NCBI GenBank assembly: GCA_963995505.1
Contig: OZ023182.1
Location: 15,351,619-15,415,618, forward strand
Origin: Hypericum androsaemum
Lineage: Eukaryota > Streptophyta > Magnoliopsida > Malpighiales > Hypericaceae
Reading direction: 5' to 3'
DNA: 64,000 nt
Below the pieces are notes generated by a model that was not told the origin of the DNA, did no database searches, and worked only from the letters and a program-made list of their open reading frames with translations. Below, in pieces: positions 1-11,825 of this stretch (positions are counted from its first letter, which is position 1; each line of letters opens with the position of its first letter). A program made the translations under genes and the position numbers.

Positions 1-3000
1 CTATGAGTGCGCCAGATTTGGCATCGTTTATTAATGATGTTGAATTCAACATCACCACTGTGTCTAGTATGACTTGTTCGAACTTAAATGGTCTTGGCAC
101 TATGGTTACTGGAAATCCTGGCTTCATTGATCAGAGAGTGCTTGATCTCACACAGTTCGTCAACTATACATGCCACAACACGAGCATCGGACCTACTTTA
201 ACATTCAAGTGTAGCAACTGTCGCATGCCGAGTGATTACATCTACATTCCATGGCAGTTTGTTGATCTACCCAGTAATCCAGCCGTTGCTGTGGGTTTCC
301 AATTTAATCTTTCTGCAAAACACCAAGCTAATAAGAAACACGTGAGTTACGTTAGTGGAACACTTAAGAACTCAAGTGTTCTGGATAGCAGACCAATCAC
401 GTTCAGAGGGAAGGATTCAAACATCCTGAAGTTTAATCTGTTTCCTCAAATATACCACAATCTGCATGATCTAAAACTGATCCAGCCTCTATTTCACGAG
501 TTTGTCCCCGGTTCTTTCGTTCGTGAGCCATCTGAACTCCGAGCTTCCCTTGAAACATCAACCAATGGACTTATCAACGCCACTTTGTACCTAAACTTCT
601 TGTCTGCCTATGTTGTGGAGATTGAGAACAAGAACATCTTGGGTCCTGGTAAGTAACTTCAATTTTATGCTGGCCTCATTTGAATTAGAATCATCTCTCG
701 TCTATTACAACAACTAACAGCTCTTGCTTCATTCTCTTGGACATTCACGTTGTTTTCAGTTGTGCCATGTGTCTTTTCATCAAAACGCAGTAGCCAAAAA
801 GATCATTCCTCTTATGTAATTCGGTTTGTTAGAGATGCTTATTTTTCACCATCACACAAGTTAAATGCATCTTCCATCCGTGATTTTTATTCCTCTTATG
901 TAATTCAGTTTCTAGCTCAAATACTCGAATCCCATCTGCATGCTTGAGCATCTGTTTCTGGTATTGCCTACTGATTTGGCATCTCTTAGAATTGTCGATC
1001 CTCTACTCAGGCTGTAGCTAAACTAAATGCTGCTCACACTGCAATCAGAGGCCCGATAGTTTAAAATAATGACGCAAAGAAGACTAGGTTGCTGCAGCAA
1101 CTTCATATTTCCCTTGATTAAGTGGTTAAATCTTGAATATTACTCTGCAAATGCAAACCCGGAGTTAACATATAGCAATCAGTTTAACTGATTCTATGAT
1201 CTCCATGCAGTGAGCTTCCTCGCAGATCTTGGTGGACTGTATTGCGTCAGCTTTGGCTTATTTTTCTACCTCTTGGTTCAAGTATGATCCTGTCTGCTAT
1301 AATCTTGCTGATTTGAGTTTCGTTTTATTTATATCCTTGCTGTCACATCTCCAAGAAATATCACAAGTGAAAAGCTTGGATGGCTGGTGTGATGGAATAC
1401 AAAAACGAAAAATCATTCCAAAAGGACCTCTTTCTGTGGTTACATCGTTGTCAGACTTCACATTTTCGATAGATAAAGGATCCGACTTACCAAGTTGGCT
1501 GGGGAAGCTTGAGGAGCTGTATTTTTTTCCCTAGAATAGCTTGTTCCTTCTCCTATCATCCTAATACTTATTGATTGTCTTTCAAGCAGTGCTATTTATT
1601 CTTTAGTTTCCTTTCTCGGTTTGCAGTTTGAGTACAGAATCAAGAAACTCCGACATGAAGACACCAGAATGAGGAGGATCAGAAGTGGAATAAAGGCTCG
1701 ACGAAACTGGGAGAAAGTAAGTTTTCCATTACATTTGAATTCTGGTTTACATTCTTAACTATAATTGATGTCACCTTACGCAACTGACCAACTTTTTGGT
1801 CTTTCACTAGCTGAGGAAGTATGTGATGTACACATGGGGCTGCAGTTCATTGGATCCCCATCCTAAAATCTCAGGAGAGGAATTGAGTTGCTTTCCTTTG
1901 ACTGTACCAACTGTCCAAGGGAAAGGATCTTTTCATCGAGGTGCTTCATCACGAAAGAAGGGGTCCCAAAAGAAAACCAGTACTATCTCTCTCAGTCAGA
2001 AAACTGGAAAGTCTAGTGAAGAGGTACTCGTGTAAGACAATCTGCTGCATTTGTGATCCTTTAAAACAATTTTCTTTCCCATTGATTACTTAATCATCGG
2101 TCTTTTCCTGGGCAGAACACAGTCCGAGAGTGCACCAGCACCCAACGAGTAAATTCTTCCACTGCAAGATGGGAGTTCAATCCTGATCGAAGACGTTCAA
2201 GTCCAGATAAAAACGTAAGTGGCGCTACATGCTTTCATTTTCTGTATTATGCTTTCTTTTTCTAGGGCCGTGGGGAGAGTTATTCCTCAGCCTATACGCA
2301 CTGTTTAGGATGCATTTATCTATTGTCTGCTGGCTTACAGAAATGAACTTTGATGCTCTGAAAATTCTTCTTATATTCGGATGCAGCTGCCATTACAATG
2401 AGGTGGAAGTGGCTTGTTACTGAAACATCCCTTTTTTCTCGATATATAATAATCTGAAATAACCAGCAGTTTAGTAGAATGTACTTCCTCCATTTCTCTC
2501 CCAGAGGATCTTATAGCAATGAAATTAATCTCGCGAGCGCTGATATCGATTTGTACACTACTTGTAGTTAAGTAGAAACTGTTCAAACCCAACCACCTTT
2601 AGGATGCACCATTTAATTATGTTCCTTCATCCTTTTGACCTCTGCAGGTCGAACTCATGGAGTCTAGAGCTAAGGGGATGAATTCAGTTAGTTTTCGTGA
2701 GGCAGGAGCGTTGAACTCTCCTGATGATAACACCATTCCACTCCCTCCCCCACTGGGTAAGGCTAATTCTAACTAACGGTTTGGATCATTTACAACTTTC
2801 TCTCTCTTTTTTGGTTGTATGTTCTTTATAATCTACCTTTCTGCTGCTATTTGCCTGCTGCTTCTCTGAAACTTCCCTAAACTGGAACTGATGCTATGCT
2901 CAAACCGTTTTCGCTTAATTATTCGAGCCGGTTGAAGTGTCTTGCACCAGTTCTTTGCAGTTATGCGTGCTTCACTCGATGGTAACCCTATATTGTTAGT

Positions 3001-3299
3001 CAATCGGCTTTTTATTGACTGTGCTCAACATGTTCGAATTTAGGATTAAACATGACTAGTCTTTATCGCTTGCTCACTCAACTGTTAAATTGCTCTGAAA
3101 TTGAACCTGATATCACCACTGTTCTCCATTTTCAGAAGTCAACAGTGCATCAGAGATGGAAATGTCTCAGATCTCAGAGAATCTCCGTCAGTTGTACAAT
3201 TATAATGTCATGCTCAGGGAGAAACTGCAAGATACTCAAGCTTTGCTTCATACTTTGGCATCAAATTCATCTTCTGATTTACGACAGAACCAATCGTAG
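1..3299 (+). CDS. Membrane protein of unknown function, 3' part (5' end outside window)
   Basis: Splice model: <1-648, 1211-1281, 1627-1716, 1811-2023, 2116-2214, 2648-2756, 3136-3299, stop TAG at 3297-3299. Phase is preserved across all six introns and each has GT-AG ends. About 463 residues are visible. The first visible 215 residues look extracytoplasmic: cysteines (CSNC and others) and many N-x-S/T sites. One hydrophobic helix follows (about residues 216-239, FLADLGGLYCVSFGLFFYLL). Right behind it is a strongly basic stretch (FEYRIKKLRHEDTRMRRIRS), the usual positive-inside signature. The C-terminal half is polar and low in complexity, ending in a short heptad-like segment (SENLRQLYNYNVMLREKL). 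I infer a single-pass membrane protein with a cytosolic tail. I do not recognise a named domain, so no function is assigned. The ATG at position 3 is in frame but the reading frame probably continues upstream of the window. Confidence 0.8.
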
Positions 3300-4120
3300 T
3301 ACGGTAAAGTCAAGCGAAGACCGTCACTATGCATAATGTGGGTCACTATTGGTCTTGCTCGAGATTTGAGTCGATGCAGCAAAAGATTTCACAACAGTAT
3401 TGGTTTCAGGGCATGGCAATGGAACAGTTCGAAACTCGTCGCGGGCTGCATTTCGCCTGGTGTTTCATGCTCATGCGGAAATGGGGTATTTATATTGCTT
3501 TTTTCCAGTTACAGGATCTCGTAGTTGAGTTTTGATCGACAAAAGCTTGTATAGGCATCAGGTGATGCCACCTTGTACAGACATTAGAATATGGAAGTAG
3601 ATGAACTTGAGGGAATTAGATTAGCAGTGGAACAACTTATTACATGAGCTAAGCACAACAGCTACACTGTGAATTTGCAGTAGCAACTAGCAGTCGCTAT
3701 GGTCGGATAACCTGAAGTCACTTCCCAGGTCAATTGAATCCTCAAACATCCCTTCATATCATCTGGAGAAATCTTCAAAACCTCGGCAGTCCGGCGGAGA
3801 AAGTTACTCCAGGCAGGCAAGACAAGGATGTAAACCTGATTCTTCCATCTGGTTGGCCTTTAAACTTGCAAATGTCTCTTTGATCCAAGAAAGGAATTTG
3901 GGAACCAATTACCATCGTCAAGGTCTCTTTGACCCTAAAGAGTGGTGGCAGGGAAAAGAATTTTCGGACCCCAGGGAGAGCACGAGAGGGAAATTAAGAC
4001 GGAAGAAAGAAAGTGATAGAAACAGATGGAGATTAGAGAGAGAAAGAGAGGTCGATCCCTTAACGTAAGCCTTCTTCCTCATCCTTCTCGGTACTTTTGT
4101 CTAGTTGATTATTTCTAGGA
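3300..4120. other. 3' region between two convergent genes
   Basis: This is the stretch after the membrane-protein stop and before the SINE-like repeat. It should hold the 3' UTR of the upstream gene. Short open frames here (for example 3853-4068) show no codon pattern or recognisable domain, and I regard them as chance. Confidence 0.5.
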
Positions 4121-4311
4121 ACTTGAATTTGATCAACTGGTAAAAGAATTGTTCTAGATTAACCAAGTCTCGGGTTCGAGTCCTTAGGTACGCACCAGTG
4201 TTTAATATTTGTTGGGAGAACTTTGCCACCTTTTAAAGGTCCTACCCGGCTCGAAATTGGATTAGCCGGCCCAATGAGTAAGATACTAATTTGGTTAAAC
4301 CCCAAAAAAAA
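4121..4311 (+). mobile_element. SINE-like retroposon (tRNA-derived)
   Basis: A canonical pol III B box (GGTTCGAGTCC, 4173-4183) sits about 45 bases downstream of an A-box-like segment (TGATCAACTGG). The sequence ends in an A-run (4304-4311). Length near 190 bp fits a plant SINE. It lies in the 3' flank of the minus-strand R3H gene, ending 12 bases beyond its stop codon. I could not define a clean target duplication, so the left edge is approximate. Confidence 0.45.
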
Positions 4312-4323
4312 TTTCTCTGACCC

Positions 4324-6770
4324 TCACTCAGTGCCCGGTAGCTTTTCTTTACTCATTTTTGCAGGAGAGCTAGCCTTTGTTGACTGTATCCCCAATGCAT
4401 TGGCAAACAATCTTTTTGCGGCTCCTACGTGTTCCTCCTTTGAATACTCCTCCTTAGAGAGAGTTCTCGTCGCCCCATTTTCGGATAATCCAACTTCTCT
4501 GCAGCTTTTTCCGTCTGGTTCTTTTGGCATATTGTTGTGACTTTTCGATGAAGCATCACATCTGTCTTGATTAAGATTGCTCTTTACTTTACCAGTTGGT
4601 TTCACCATTCTCTCGGGAAAGAGCCCAATCCTTAGAGATGAGTTCCTTCTAGATTTAAGATTCCCTTTATCCTCTTGGGACACTGGAATCATGCTTATCA
4701 ATATCATCTCCTTTATAATCCGTGACAGATACCCCCTGGCTGCTTTGTAATTTTTGGCCCAGTGCATGAGCAATCATGCGGTGGGCAACCGCAGGCACAC
4801 CCCTTGGCCTTTGCCTGACAGGTCCCTGTATTTCATCACTATCAATTGAAAAAATGTGTTCCCGAGCAGCCAAATACGCAGCTTCTCTTTCTTCAATTAT
4901 GCAGATAGAGGGCGATTTCGCTTTCAGCACTGGATAATCACAAGTTACTGTTAGGTTTCTATACCAATTATCGGAGCAGTAAGATGCACATTTGCTAATC
5001 TTTAGAGAAAAGGGGAAATAAACACAGTAAAAACTAATTAGTTACTACCATGATACATAAGATCATTAATGTCTCTGATACTACAGCTAAAGCCATTTAG
5101 AAGACTTTAAGTTCAGTAAACAGCAGCATATTCAATATCATTAGAGCTTCTGATACAAAATATCATTTGAGCTGAGAGAACGTAGCAGAGGCAATCCAAA
5201 TATCGATATATGAGAATTAAGATTTACCTGGTGAAGAATTAAGCTTCTGAGTAGCTCCTGTGGTGTTGTGAATGAATGAGGCTCTTCATCATACTGAAAT
5301 AAAATGTCACTTACAAGAATGGAAGGTCTGCAACATGGAGATGAAACCAACAAATATCATGCAATACACGAAGCTTCTTATAAGAATGGAACTAGCGATC
5401 CATAAGCAGATTAAACATATCAATGATTTCCAGTAATTTAATGATACAAAGAATTAAGCTTCCGATTATGACTAATTATCAAACGCTAGAAGCATAATGG
5501 TTGAATGCCATTCGTCCTTGCTTGCCTTCACCAACATCCTTCTGAAGGTTTTCTTTATTTAAACAGTCAAAAGTACTTCATCAATTGCATTTATTCACTC
5601 ACGTCTTGACGCCTTAAAGATTTTAAGCAAATCATAAGTAGATATGTCCAGATTACTGAACGAAAACTTACTGATAAGTAAATCCAAATTCACATTCTCA
5701 GAAGATATGTTCACCAACAAAACCCATCATAGCATCATATAAACGTTTATAGTGTCCAAAATTTACTGGTATATTATTAGCAACTACGACTTCCTGCATC
5801 CTCACATACATCATTGTCTCCGTGCATCGCTCCAAGATTAAATGTCGATCATCTCCTTCCCCAATTGACACATGAGCAAATCTACACAAAAAGCAAATAT
5901 GATAAGCCTCATAGAAGACTGAATGAATTGTTGCGACTCACAACATATATGACAAAGCAACGAAAGAGCACAAATACCCAAAAATATCTGCAAGATGGTG
6001 CAGCAGTAAACGGTTGTAGGGATCCATTGGTTCCAACTCTAGAACCCCATCTGAGCTGCAACCAAAGACTTCTGTTGGGGACATAGTTCGAACGAAAGAA
6101 TGGCACAAAAACTTATACAACTGTTGGAGATATCAGTGAGCCGGGTGACTATTCTCAAACCAACACGGCAGCCCCAATCCATTCCCAAGGGTAACCAAAG
6201 CTTTCTGTTGAAAGAAAGCGCACAGCCGGGCTGAAGGAAACTTGCTTAGGCATGTCTTGCACCACCTATCTTAGCAGGTCTTTCCCTAACCAGTCGAAGT
6301 CTTCGATGTTAGACAGGCTTCACCTTCAGCCCAATCACAAGAGTGTCAAATTCTCTAAACCTCAAGATGGGCAGCACTCAATCCGTTTCCCTTGCACTAC
6401 CTATCTTAGCATGTCTTTCCCCAACCAGTCAAATTCTTCGAAACCTCGAGATGGGCAGTTTCGAAACACCCCAAAACCTCTGAAAGAGTTAAACTTTCCT
6501 ACTCCCAGGCACTAAGAATTCACGTCTAGCTCGGTCTAGAAGCTAAATTACCAAACTTGGACCCAGAAAAATAAAATTCTGAAAAAAAATAAATAAATAA
6601 AGGAATTGGGAAGCCATGGGGAACCTGGGGTTGTCTTCTTCTTCCTGGTCGCGGATCAGGAAATTGATGAAGGCTTCTTCCATGGATAGGACAAGGTGCT
6701 TGCTCCTCAGATTATCCTTCACAAGGAACGCCAACTCCTCTACCTTCTCACAAAGAGAGAAAGAAAGGAT

Positions 6771-6807
<37 letters not shown>

Positions 6808-6902
6808 GTAAACCAAATACTAGAAGGGTAATAATTAAGACCTTAAAGGTAAAGAAGAAGATGATAGAGGGTTTCTACCATGGCGAACTGGTTGACGCTC
6901 AT
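4324..6902 (-). CDS. R3H-domain nucleic-acid-binding protein, last exon frameshifted
   Basis: Splice model on the minus strand: 6879-6902 (start ATG 6902), 6625-6743, 5978-6055, 5810-5881, 5228-5327, 4324-4999. Phase holds at every junction. The protein begins MSVNQFAMVEELAFLVKDNL, followed by the R3H core (LLLHHLADIFGFAHVSIGEG, then DDRHLILERC), which contains the R-x-x-x-H-like signature of domains that bind single-stranded nucleic acid. A conserved block EEREAAYLAAREHIFSID and a C-terminal block KEEHVGAAKRLFANALGIQS follow, both as I recall them from plant R3H proteins. The last exon changes frame near 4690: the first frame stops at 4667-4669 (product 241 residues), while the conserved tail continues in another frame to the stop at 4324-4326. 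Restoring one base would give about 355 residues. Either a sequencing indel at a CCC run or a real truncation explains it. The 23-codon start of the last exon (4931-4999) is the least certain exon edge. Confidence 0.8.
6256..6457. repeat. Short local duplication inside an intron of the R3H gene
   Basis: A block of about 52 bases (6256-6308) recurs at 6391-6442 with few mismatches, and a second block (6359-6374) recurs at 6441-6457. The repeats lie in the 569-base intron between exons 2 and 3 of the R3H gene. The plus-strand open frame they create (6252-6515) is a by-product. Confidence 0.7.
6774..6804. repeat. (GA)n microsatellite in intron 1 of the R3H gene
   Basis: About 15 GA units lie just upstream of the exon 2 acceptor on the minus strand, where they read as a CT-rich tract. 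Confidence 0.9.
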
Positions 6903-6916
6903 CTTCAACGATCCCC

Positions 6917-6918
<2 letters not shown>

Positions 6919-6954
<36 letters not shown>
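6919..6954. repeat. (GA)n microsatellite in the 5' leader of the R3H gene
   Basis: About 18 GA units begin 17 bases upstream of the R3H start codon (minus strand). On the transcribed strand this is a CT repeat, common in plant 5' leaders. Confidence 0.9.
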
Positions 6955-6958
<4 letters not shown>

Positions 6959-6959
6959 G

Positions 6960-7497
6960 GACCAAAGTTTTTTTTTTTTTTTGCAGTTGTGTTATTTTAT
7001 TTCCGGTCTTTTTGTACACATTGGAAACTGATATTTTTATACCACTTCATATCCCATTTCCCAACCCGACTTATTTTTTCAGCGGAAAATGTGACAAAAA
7101 TTCACCACTTTTTGTTTGTAAAAAAAACAATGTTTTTAGAATATCGGACTGGAATTTTTATTTTAATACTAATAATTACTAAATAAGTTGAATTAGCATA
7201 AAATGATAAAAGACAAAATAAGTTTAAATATTTATTAATTTTAGTATACAATTTATCCAAACAAAATTAACAAATATTAATTTTTCAAATCTACAAATAA
7301 ATAAAAGTTATGATACATATTTTCATGTTTGAGATTCCAACTAAATCTATTGAATTTAGTTGACATATTATTGAGAATTATTAAAATGATAACTTTATTA
7401 TAATCAAAGTGTTATTGGTGCACCACAATAATTAAATTTAGCTCAACCTGATACTTGATTATGGCTGGGCCTGGGCGTAGAAATCCAACTAATTTTT
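6960..7497. other. AT-rich intergenic DNA upstream of the R3H gene
   Basis: It should contain the R3H promoter (minus strand). I see no further gene, and no single element I can define. Confidence 0.5.
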
Positions 7498-8136
7498 GGG
7501 AAAAGTACAATTATAGTACCTATAGTTTCAAAAATTTTGCGTTATGATCCTAAACTTCGTAAAGTCAAATGGTGATCCTGTGGTTGACGACTTTTTTTGC
7601 GACATAGGCTTGGGAAGGGCCGGAACCCTAAAATTACTAAAAAATTGGGAATCGGAGTGCCAAATACCTATCAGGGAGTCGGGTTGGAGAGGACGAACGT
7701 GGAGTAGAGAGAGTCAATGAGAAATGAGAGTGGAAAGGTCGGGGGAGAATGAAGGAGAAATGGGAGTGCAAAGGTCGGGGGAGAAGAAAGGGAGAGAGGT
7801 GGGTCGAATGAGAGGAGAAATGGGAGGGTTAGAAATTGGGTTTTTATGGGTTATTTAAAGGAGGAGTTTTCGAAAAAGTATAAAAATAAGTGATTGAAAT
7901 TGATTTTTTTTAGCCACGTCAGCTAAACAACTGGGCGAACTTATCCTACGTAGCGGGCGACATCAGCTCAGAAACGGCATCGTTTCTAGGCTCGGAGCGT
8001 GCATCTGGGTCCGGCCCTTCCCGAGCCTATATCGCAAAAAATATCGTCAATTGCAAGATCACCATTTGACTTTACGAAGTTCAGGATCATAACGCAAAAT
8101 TCCTGAAACCACAGGTACTATAATTATACTTTTCCC
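7498..8136. mobile_element. Non-autonomous Mutator-like element (639 bp)
   Basis: The two ends form near-identical inverted repeats of about 130 bases, starting GGGAAAAGTA and ending TACTTTTCCC, with shared inner landmarks such as TTTTGCGTTATGATCCT and GGGAAGGGCCGGA. The flanks (ctaattttt and tatattttt) agree only partly, so any 9-bp target duplication is decayed. The interior (7670-7860) is purine-rich with a roughly 45-base imperfect repeat and no coding content. The terminal GGGAAAAGT resembles the elements at 38438 and 54405. Confidence 0.75.
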
Positions 8137-8166
8137 TATATTTTTGTTCTGATTCCGGTAGGGCAG

Positions 8167-9335
8167 TTTTTTTTTGAAGTTGTTGGCCTAGAAGCCTTGC
8201 ATTAGATATAAAAGTACGAGTACATGGTGGAGCTTACAAGCTCGATTACAACAAAAGATAACCTCGCATAAAACACAATTAAAAGACAAAGCTGTAAGAA
8301 AAAATGGTTGCTCATCTTGGACCAGGCATCAGCGACTGAAGCTGAATTCACCTCCATAATAGAGGTAGTGTCTGCCAAGAAGCGGCGAACCAATAAACTA
8401 CTGTACATAATGTCGGCTAATAGAGTCCAAAGTATTGCGCACATGGTGCGGCTAGGACATGGTATCCATTGGGCGATAAAGCCCAGAGCAGCTTGTCGAT
8501 TAAGTAGATATGCTCCGGTAATCACAAAAGTCATGGTAGAAAGACCGAGATAAGGTCAAACACAACAAAAGCTAACAAAACAATAAACATAAAATAATAC
8601 TTAATTAAACACATAACTAAGCATAAAACATTCAACAAAAGCATAACTAGCAACAGAGAGGTGGCCTTCAGCAAGCAAACCTCCGGGCCGGAGAGGTGAA
8701 CTTGGAAATGGTCAACCCCCTGGCCAAGCGTAAACTCCCGACGAGACCCCTGGGTAAACTGAAAAAGGACAGCCTGCGAGGAACTGAAAAAGGACAACTA
8801 CCTGAAGTTGGGAGACCGGGCTAGCTATGGAGCGAGGTGGGGATGGTCAACTGGCGAGAAAGAGGAAAATTGGGTTGCCGCGCTTACGGAGGGTGTTTAG
8901 GCTGAGCCTGGGTTTAGCAACGAGGCTTAGGCTTCAACAGTTGCCTATGTCGGGCTAGATGATAATGGAAGAACTTCGAACGATGATAGGAAAGATATGA
9001 GATAAGATCTGAGAGGACCAGAAGATAAGATCTGAAATGAGGACACACCAGATCTAGAACTAGTTGTAGCATCGGCCCTATGACAAGACCTGAGACCGGA
9101 TCTATTTCCAATAGGTAAGGAGAATAGAGAAGTTGGAGATGGAGGCGACTACAAGTCCAGAACAGGACAAATGAAAATACCAGCTTCGATAAGACCAACT
9201 CTGGTATGCACACCTTCTAGCGACCTTCGTCGTTAGTAGTGGAGGAGGGGAAATAAACCAGCCACGTGGGGCTGGTTTTGGGCCTGGTTCATTCTCTCTC
9301 GAGAGAGAGAACTGAACCCCCCCCCCCCCCTAGTT
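8167..9335 (-). mobile_element. Non-autonomous LINE-like retroposon flanked by a 16-bp target duplication
   Basis: The insertion is bounded by direct repeats at 8151-8166 and 9336-9351, GATTCCGGTAGGGCAG against GATTCTGGTAGGGCAG (15 of 16 identical). On the minus strand it starts with a G-run (the C-run near 9317-9330) and a CT tract, and ends with a T-rich 3' region and an A-tail (T-run 8167-8175). That is the anatomy of a target-primed retroposon. No reverse transcriptase is present, and the longest frames (for example 8914-9213) have no recognisable domain. It may be a non-autonomous LINE derivative or a retroposed non-coding transcript. Confidence 0.7.
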
Positions 9336-9410
9336 GATTCTGGTAGGGCAGATTGCTTAATCAAATATTGATTACTTTTATATTTGGCTCTTCTTTGGCT
9401 GGCTACAGCG

Positions 9411-9831
9411 TACCGTTGGTCCTGGACAAAAATATATGTCCAGGACCATCCTGGAACACGCACTAGGTTGCCCAGTTATGACATAATAGGTTGCTCAGTT
9501 ATGATACAATGGGTCGCCCAGTTATGATGCAATGGGTCGCCTGAAGCAGTCCAGATTTTTTCCTGGCACACGCGCTGGGTTGGTCAGTTATGATACAATG
9601 GATCTCTGAGTTATGAGGTAATAGATCGCTCGAAGCGGTCCAAATGTTTTTGAACATGCACTGGTTCACTTAGTTATGATGTAATAGTTCGTCCGGTTAT
9701 GATACGATAGTTCGCCCAGTTATGATACAATAGTTTGCTCAGTTATAATACAATGGGTCGCCCAGTTATGATATAATGGGTTGGATCTAGGACGATCCTG
9801 GAAACAGAGTTCCAGGACCAAATTTGATCCC
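9411..9831. mobile_element. Small element with a 10-bp target duplication and an internal minisatellite
   Basis: A perfect direct repeat GGCTACAGCG flanks it (9401-9410 and 9832-9841). The ends share inverted TTGGTCCTGGA motifs, and the left end also folds on itself around TATAT. Between them (about 9466-9785) is a degenerate 23-base tandem repeat with core CAGTTATGATACAATGGGTC. The 10-bp duplication points to a Mutator-type transposition. Confidence 0.65.
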
Positions 9832-10002
9832 GGCTACAGCGGTGCCCCAAGACCCCTTTCACCAAAAAGGAAAGAATTTGAAGGTGTCATCCAATCCACT
9901 TCACAGCAGACCAAGGGAAAAAGCAACTATTTAGGCCAACACCCAGCTTTCTAAACCGATCCCTCCCCATATTTTATTTTGCAGGTGACACGACATCAAG
10001 AG

Positions 10003-10123
10003 GAAAAGCCAAAAAAGGACAAAATTTGACTAAGCCTCCAAGCCAGTCGACCACGTGGACGCAGTCGTGGCCGTCAAAGACCTCCAGGATGGCCTGGTTC
10101 GCAGAGGTTTCCCCCGATGCCAT
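10003..10123 (-). pseudogene. GRAS-domain gene fragment (VHIID region)
   Basis: On the minus strand an ATG-initiated stretch reads ANQAILEVFDGHDCVHVVDW, which matches the leucine-heptad end and VHIID motif of GRAS transcription factors (DELLA/SCL group). The similarity ends after about 30 residues and a stop follows shortly at the end of the fragment. A whole GRAS protein would be over 400 residues, so this is a scrap, probably moved here by a transposon. No element ends could be defined around it. Confidence 0.55.
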
Positions 10124-10419
10124 TTCATCCTGAGAGCAAATTTTTTGATCTGTTAATGTTGAAATTCGTCGTTTAGATGAAATCTGGTGATGGTTTTGTG
10201 GGTTGTTTTACTTGTTGCGCCGAGGTTAGAAAAATATCTGAAGTATTAGTTTATTGGAGTAGGGTATAATAATAATTTCAAATATAAAAAAAATTGATTG
10301 ATGATGTCAGCGAGAGATCTGAGAATATAATAAAATCAAACTGCAAAATTTTTTATTATATTTTAGAAATACAGGTATTTGAGTACCAAACGCCCGGGTC
10401 GTGAGTAATTTAGGGTTTC

Positions 10420-11266
10420 AAGTAGGGATGGTGGTTATATATTTTGTTTGGTTTGGGTCAAATGACGAGGTGCTTATGTTGTGTGAGATTGGAGCTTCGA
10501 GGCTATGGAAGATCGAAGAACATTATGGAGTACAAAGAAACCTTTTGGAGTCCTCAATGGAAGAGCAGAGAGTGTTCTAGATTGCTCTACGGAATGTTAC
10601 GGGGCATTCTAGAATATTCCATGGTAGATAGTAGGTAGTAGTTGGGTAGATGAGAGTTGTAAATTAATAGGTAGCTGATAGTTGGCATTTATGTGGATCC
10701 ATCCATGGATGTGTATATAAGGGACTTGCCACCCTCATTTATAATTATTCCTCAAAATCTCATAGTATACACTAGTATTCCCACAAAGAGTCTCATACTT
10801 ATGTGTTCTTTCTTTTCTCTTTGAGGTTTAGAGTTGAGAGAAAGTAAGGGTAGACTGACTTTGGCTAGCGAAGATCGAAGTGCCGCACAAATAATTTGCG
10901 TGGGAAAATTTATCTGTGACAATTGTCTTTGTTAGTTGGTTCTAAGAAGGGAATAATACTGTGAAGCTTTTGGTGATTGGTTATACTTCTTAGAATAGTT
11001 CTGCTTGTTAATTTTCATTAGTTATTGCGTCGATGGATAAGCTAAAGAGCGAATATAGTTTCATGGAGTTTTAAATTTTAAACAACACGGACCCGTGGAT
11101 CGCCTTGATTATGCCCATTTTTTTGGACCCCAATCCTACCCAGATCTTTATTTTTTAAGAGGAAAAGAGTAAAGATCTAGGTCTATTTTCAAAAAAGAAG
11201 ATAAGGTCTCGGTATATAGATTATACTCGAATCATGTCCATTATCATTCCTAATTATGTCAGAAAT
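10420..11266. mobile_element. Decayed MITE interrupted by an unknown promoter-bearing insertion
   Basis: The left margin has agtagggatggt and the right margin a matching inverted accattatcattcc-type end, as in the hAT-like MITE at 25580 and the relic at 13027-13860. The GTATATAAGG box near 10711 and transcript-like sequence downstream suggest that an LTR-like sequence lies inside. No coding content was seen. Confidence 0.35.
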
Positions 11267-11825
11267 TTTTTGCTAGTGCAGTGAAAGCAGTAATTAAAAT
11301 CTACCGTGATGATTAAATATCACGGCTAAAAAAAATCCCTATGATAAAATAGCACACCAACAAATATCTCACAATTTATTATCACTCGAGTCTCATCTTT
11401 TCTTTGGGATCTCTTTTCTTTTCCTCTATCTTGGTGGGATACAAAAGCGAAGAAGGTAATTTGTTTTTGGTATAAAAGAGGGGGAAATTCCTCTCTAACC
11501 TTTTTTCATCATCAAATCGGTAGTACAAAACGGGTACATCCACAACCAACACTGAGGATGGTGAGCGATGAGTCTATCTCAACATACACGTGGCAAAAGC
11601 CTCTCCCCCATGTCTATAGCAGATGTAAGTTACATATAAACAAAAACGTTAAACCAAATCTAAACACAATCCTTCAACTATCGTATTGTCAATTAAAACA
11701 AACCATCCACGATCAAATCATTTTCTCCACATGCCTTACATTTAATTCCTGTACTCCTTATTTAATTTCTTTTAATTTTCTTGACACTTATTGTAAATTT
11801 GGTTGACCTTTTCTTATCCATGTAT

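Noticed and set aside
3853..4068. 71-residue open frame as a small gene
   Set aside because: No codon bias, domain or conserved start; purine-rich 3' flank sequence.
4678..4727. Mini-intron to rescue the R3H reading frame
   Set aside because: It would be about 50 bases, shorter than normal plant introns, and the phase does not fit.
6252..6515. 87-residue repeat-containing plus-strand frame
   Set aside because: Lies in an intron of the R3H gene and is created by a local duplication.
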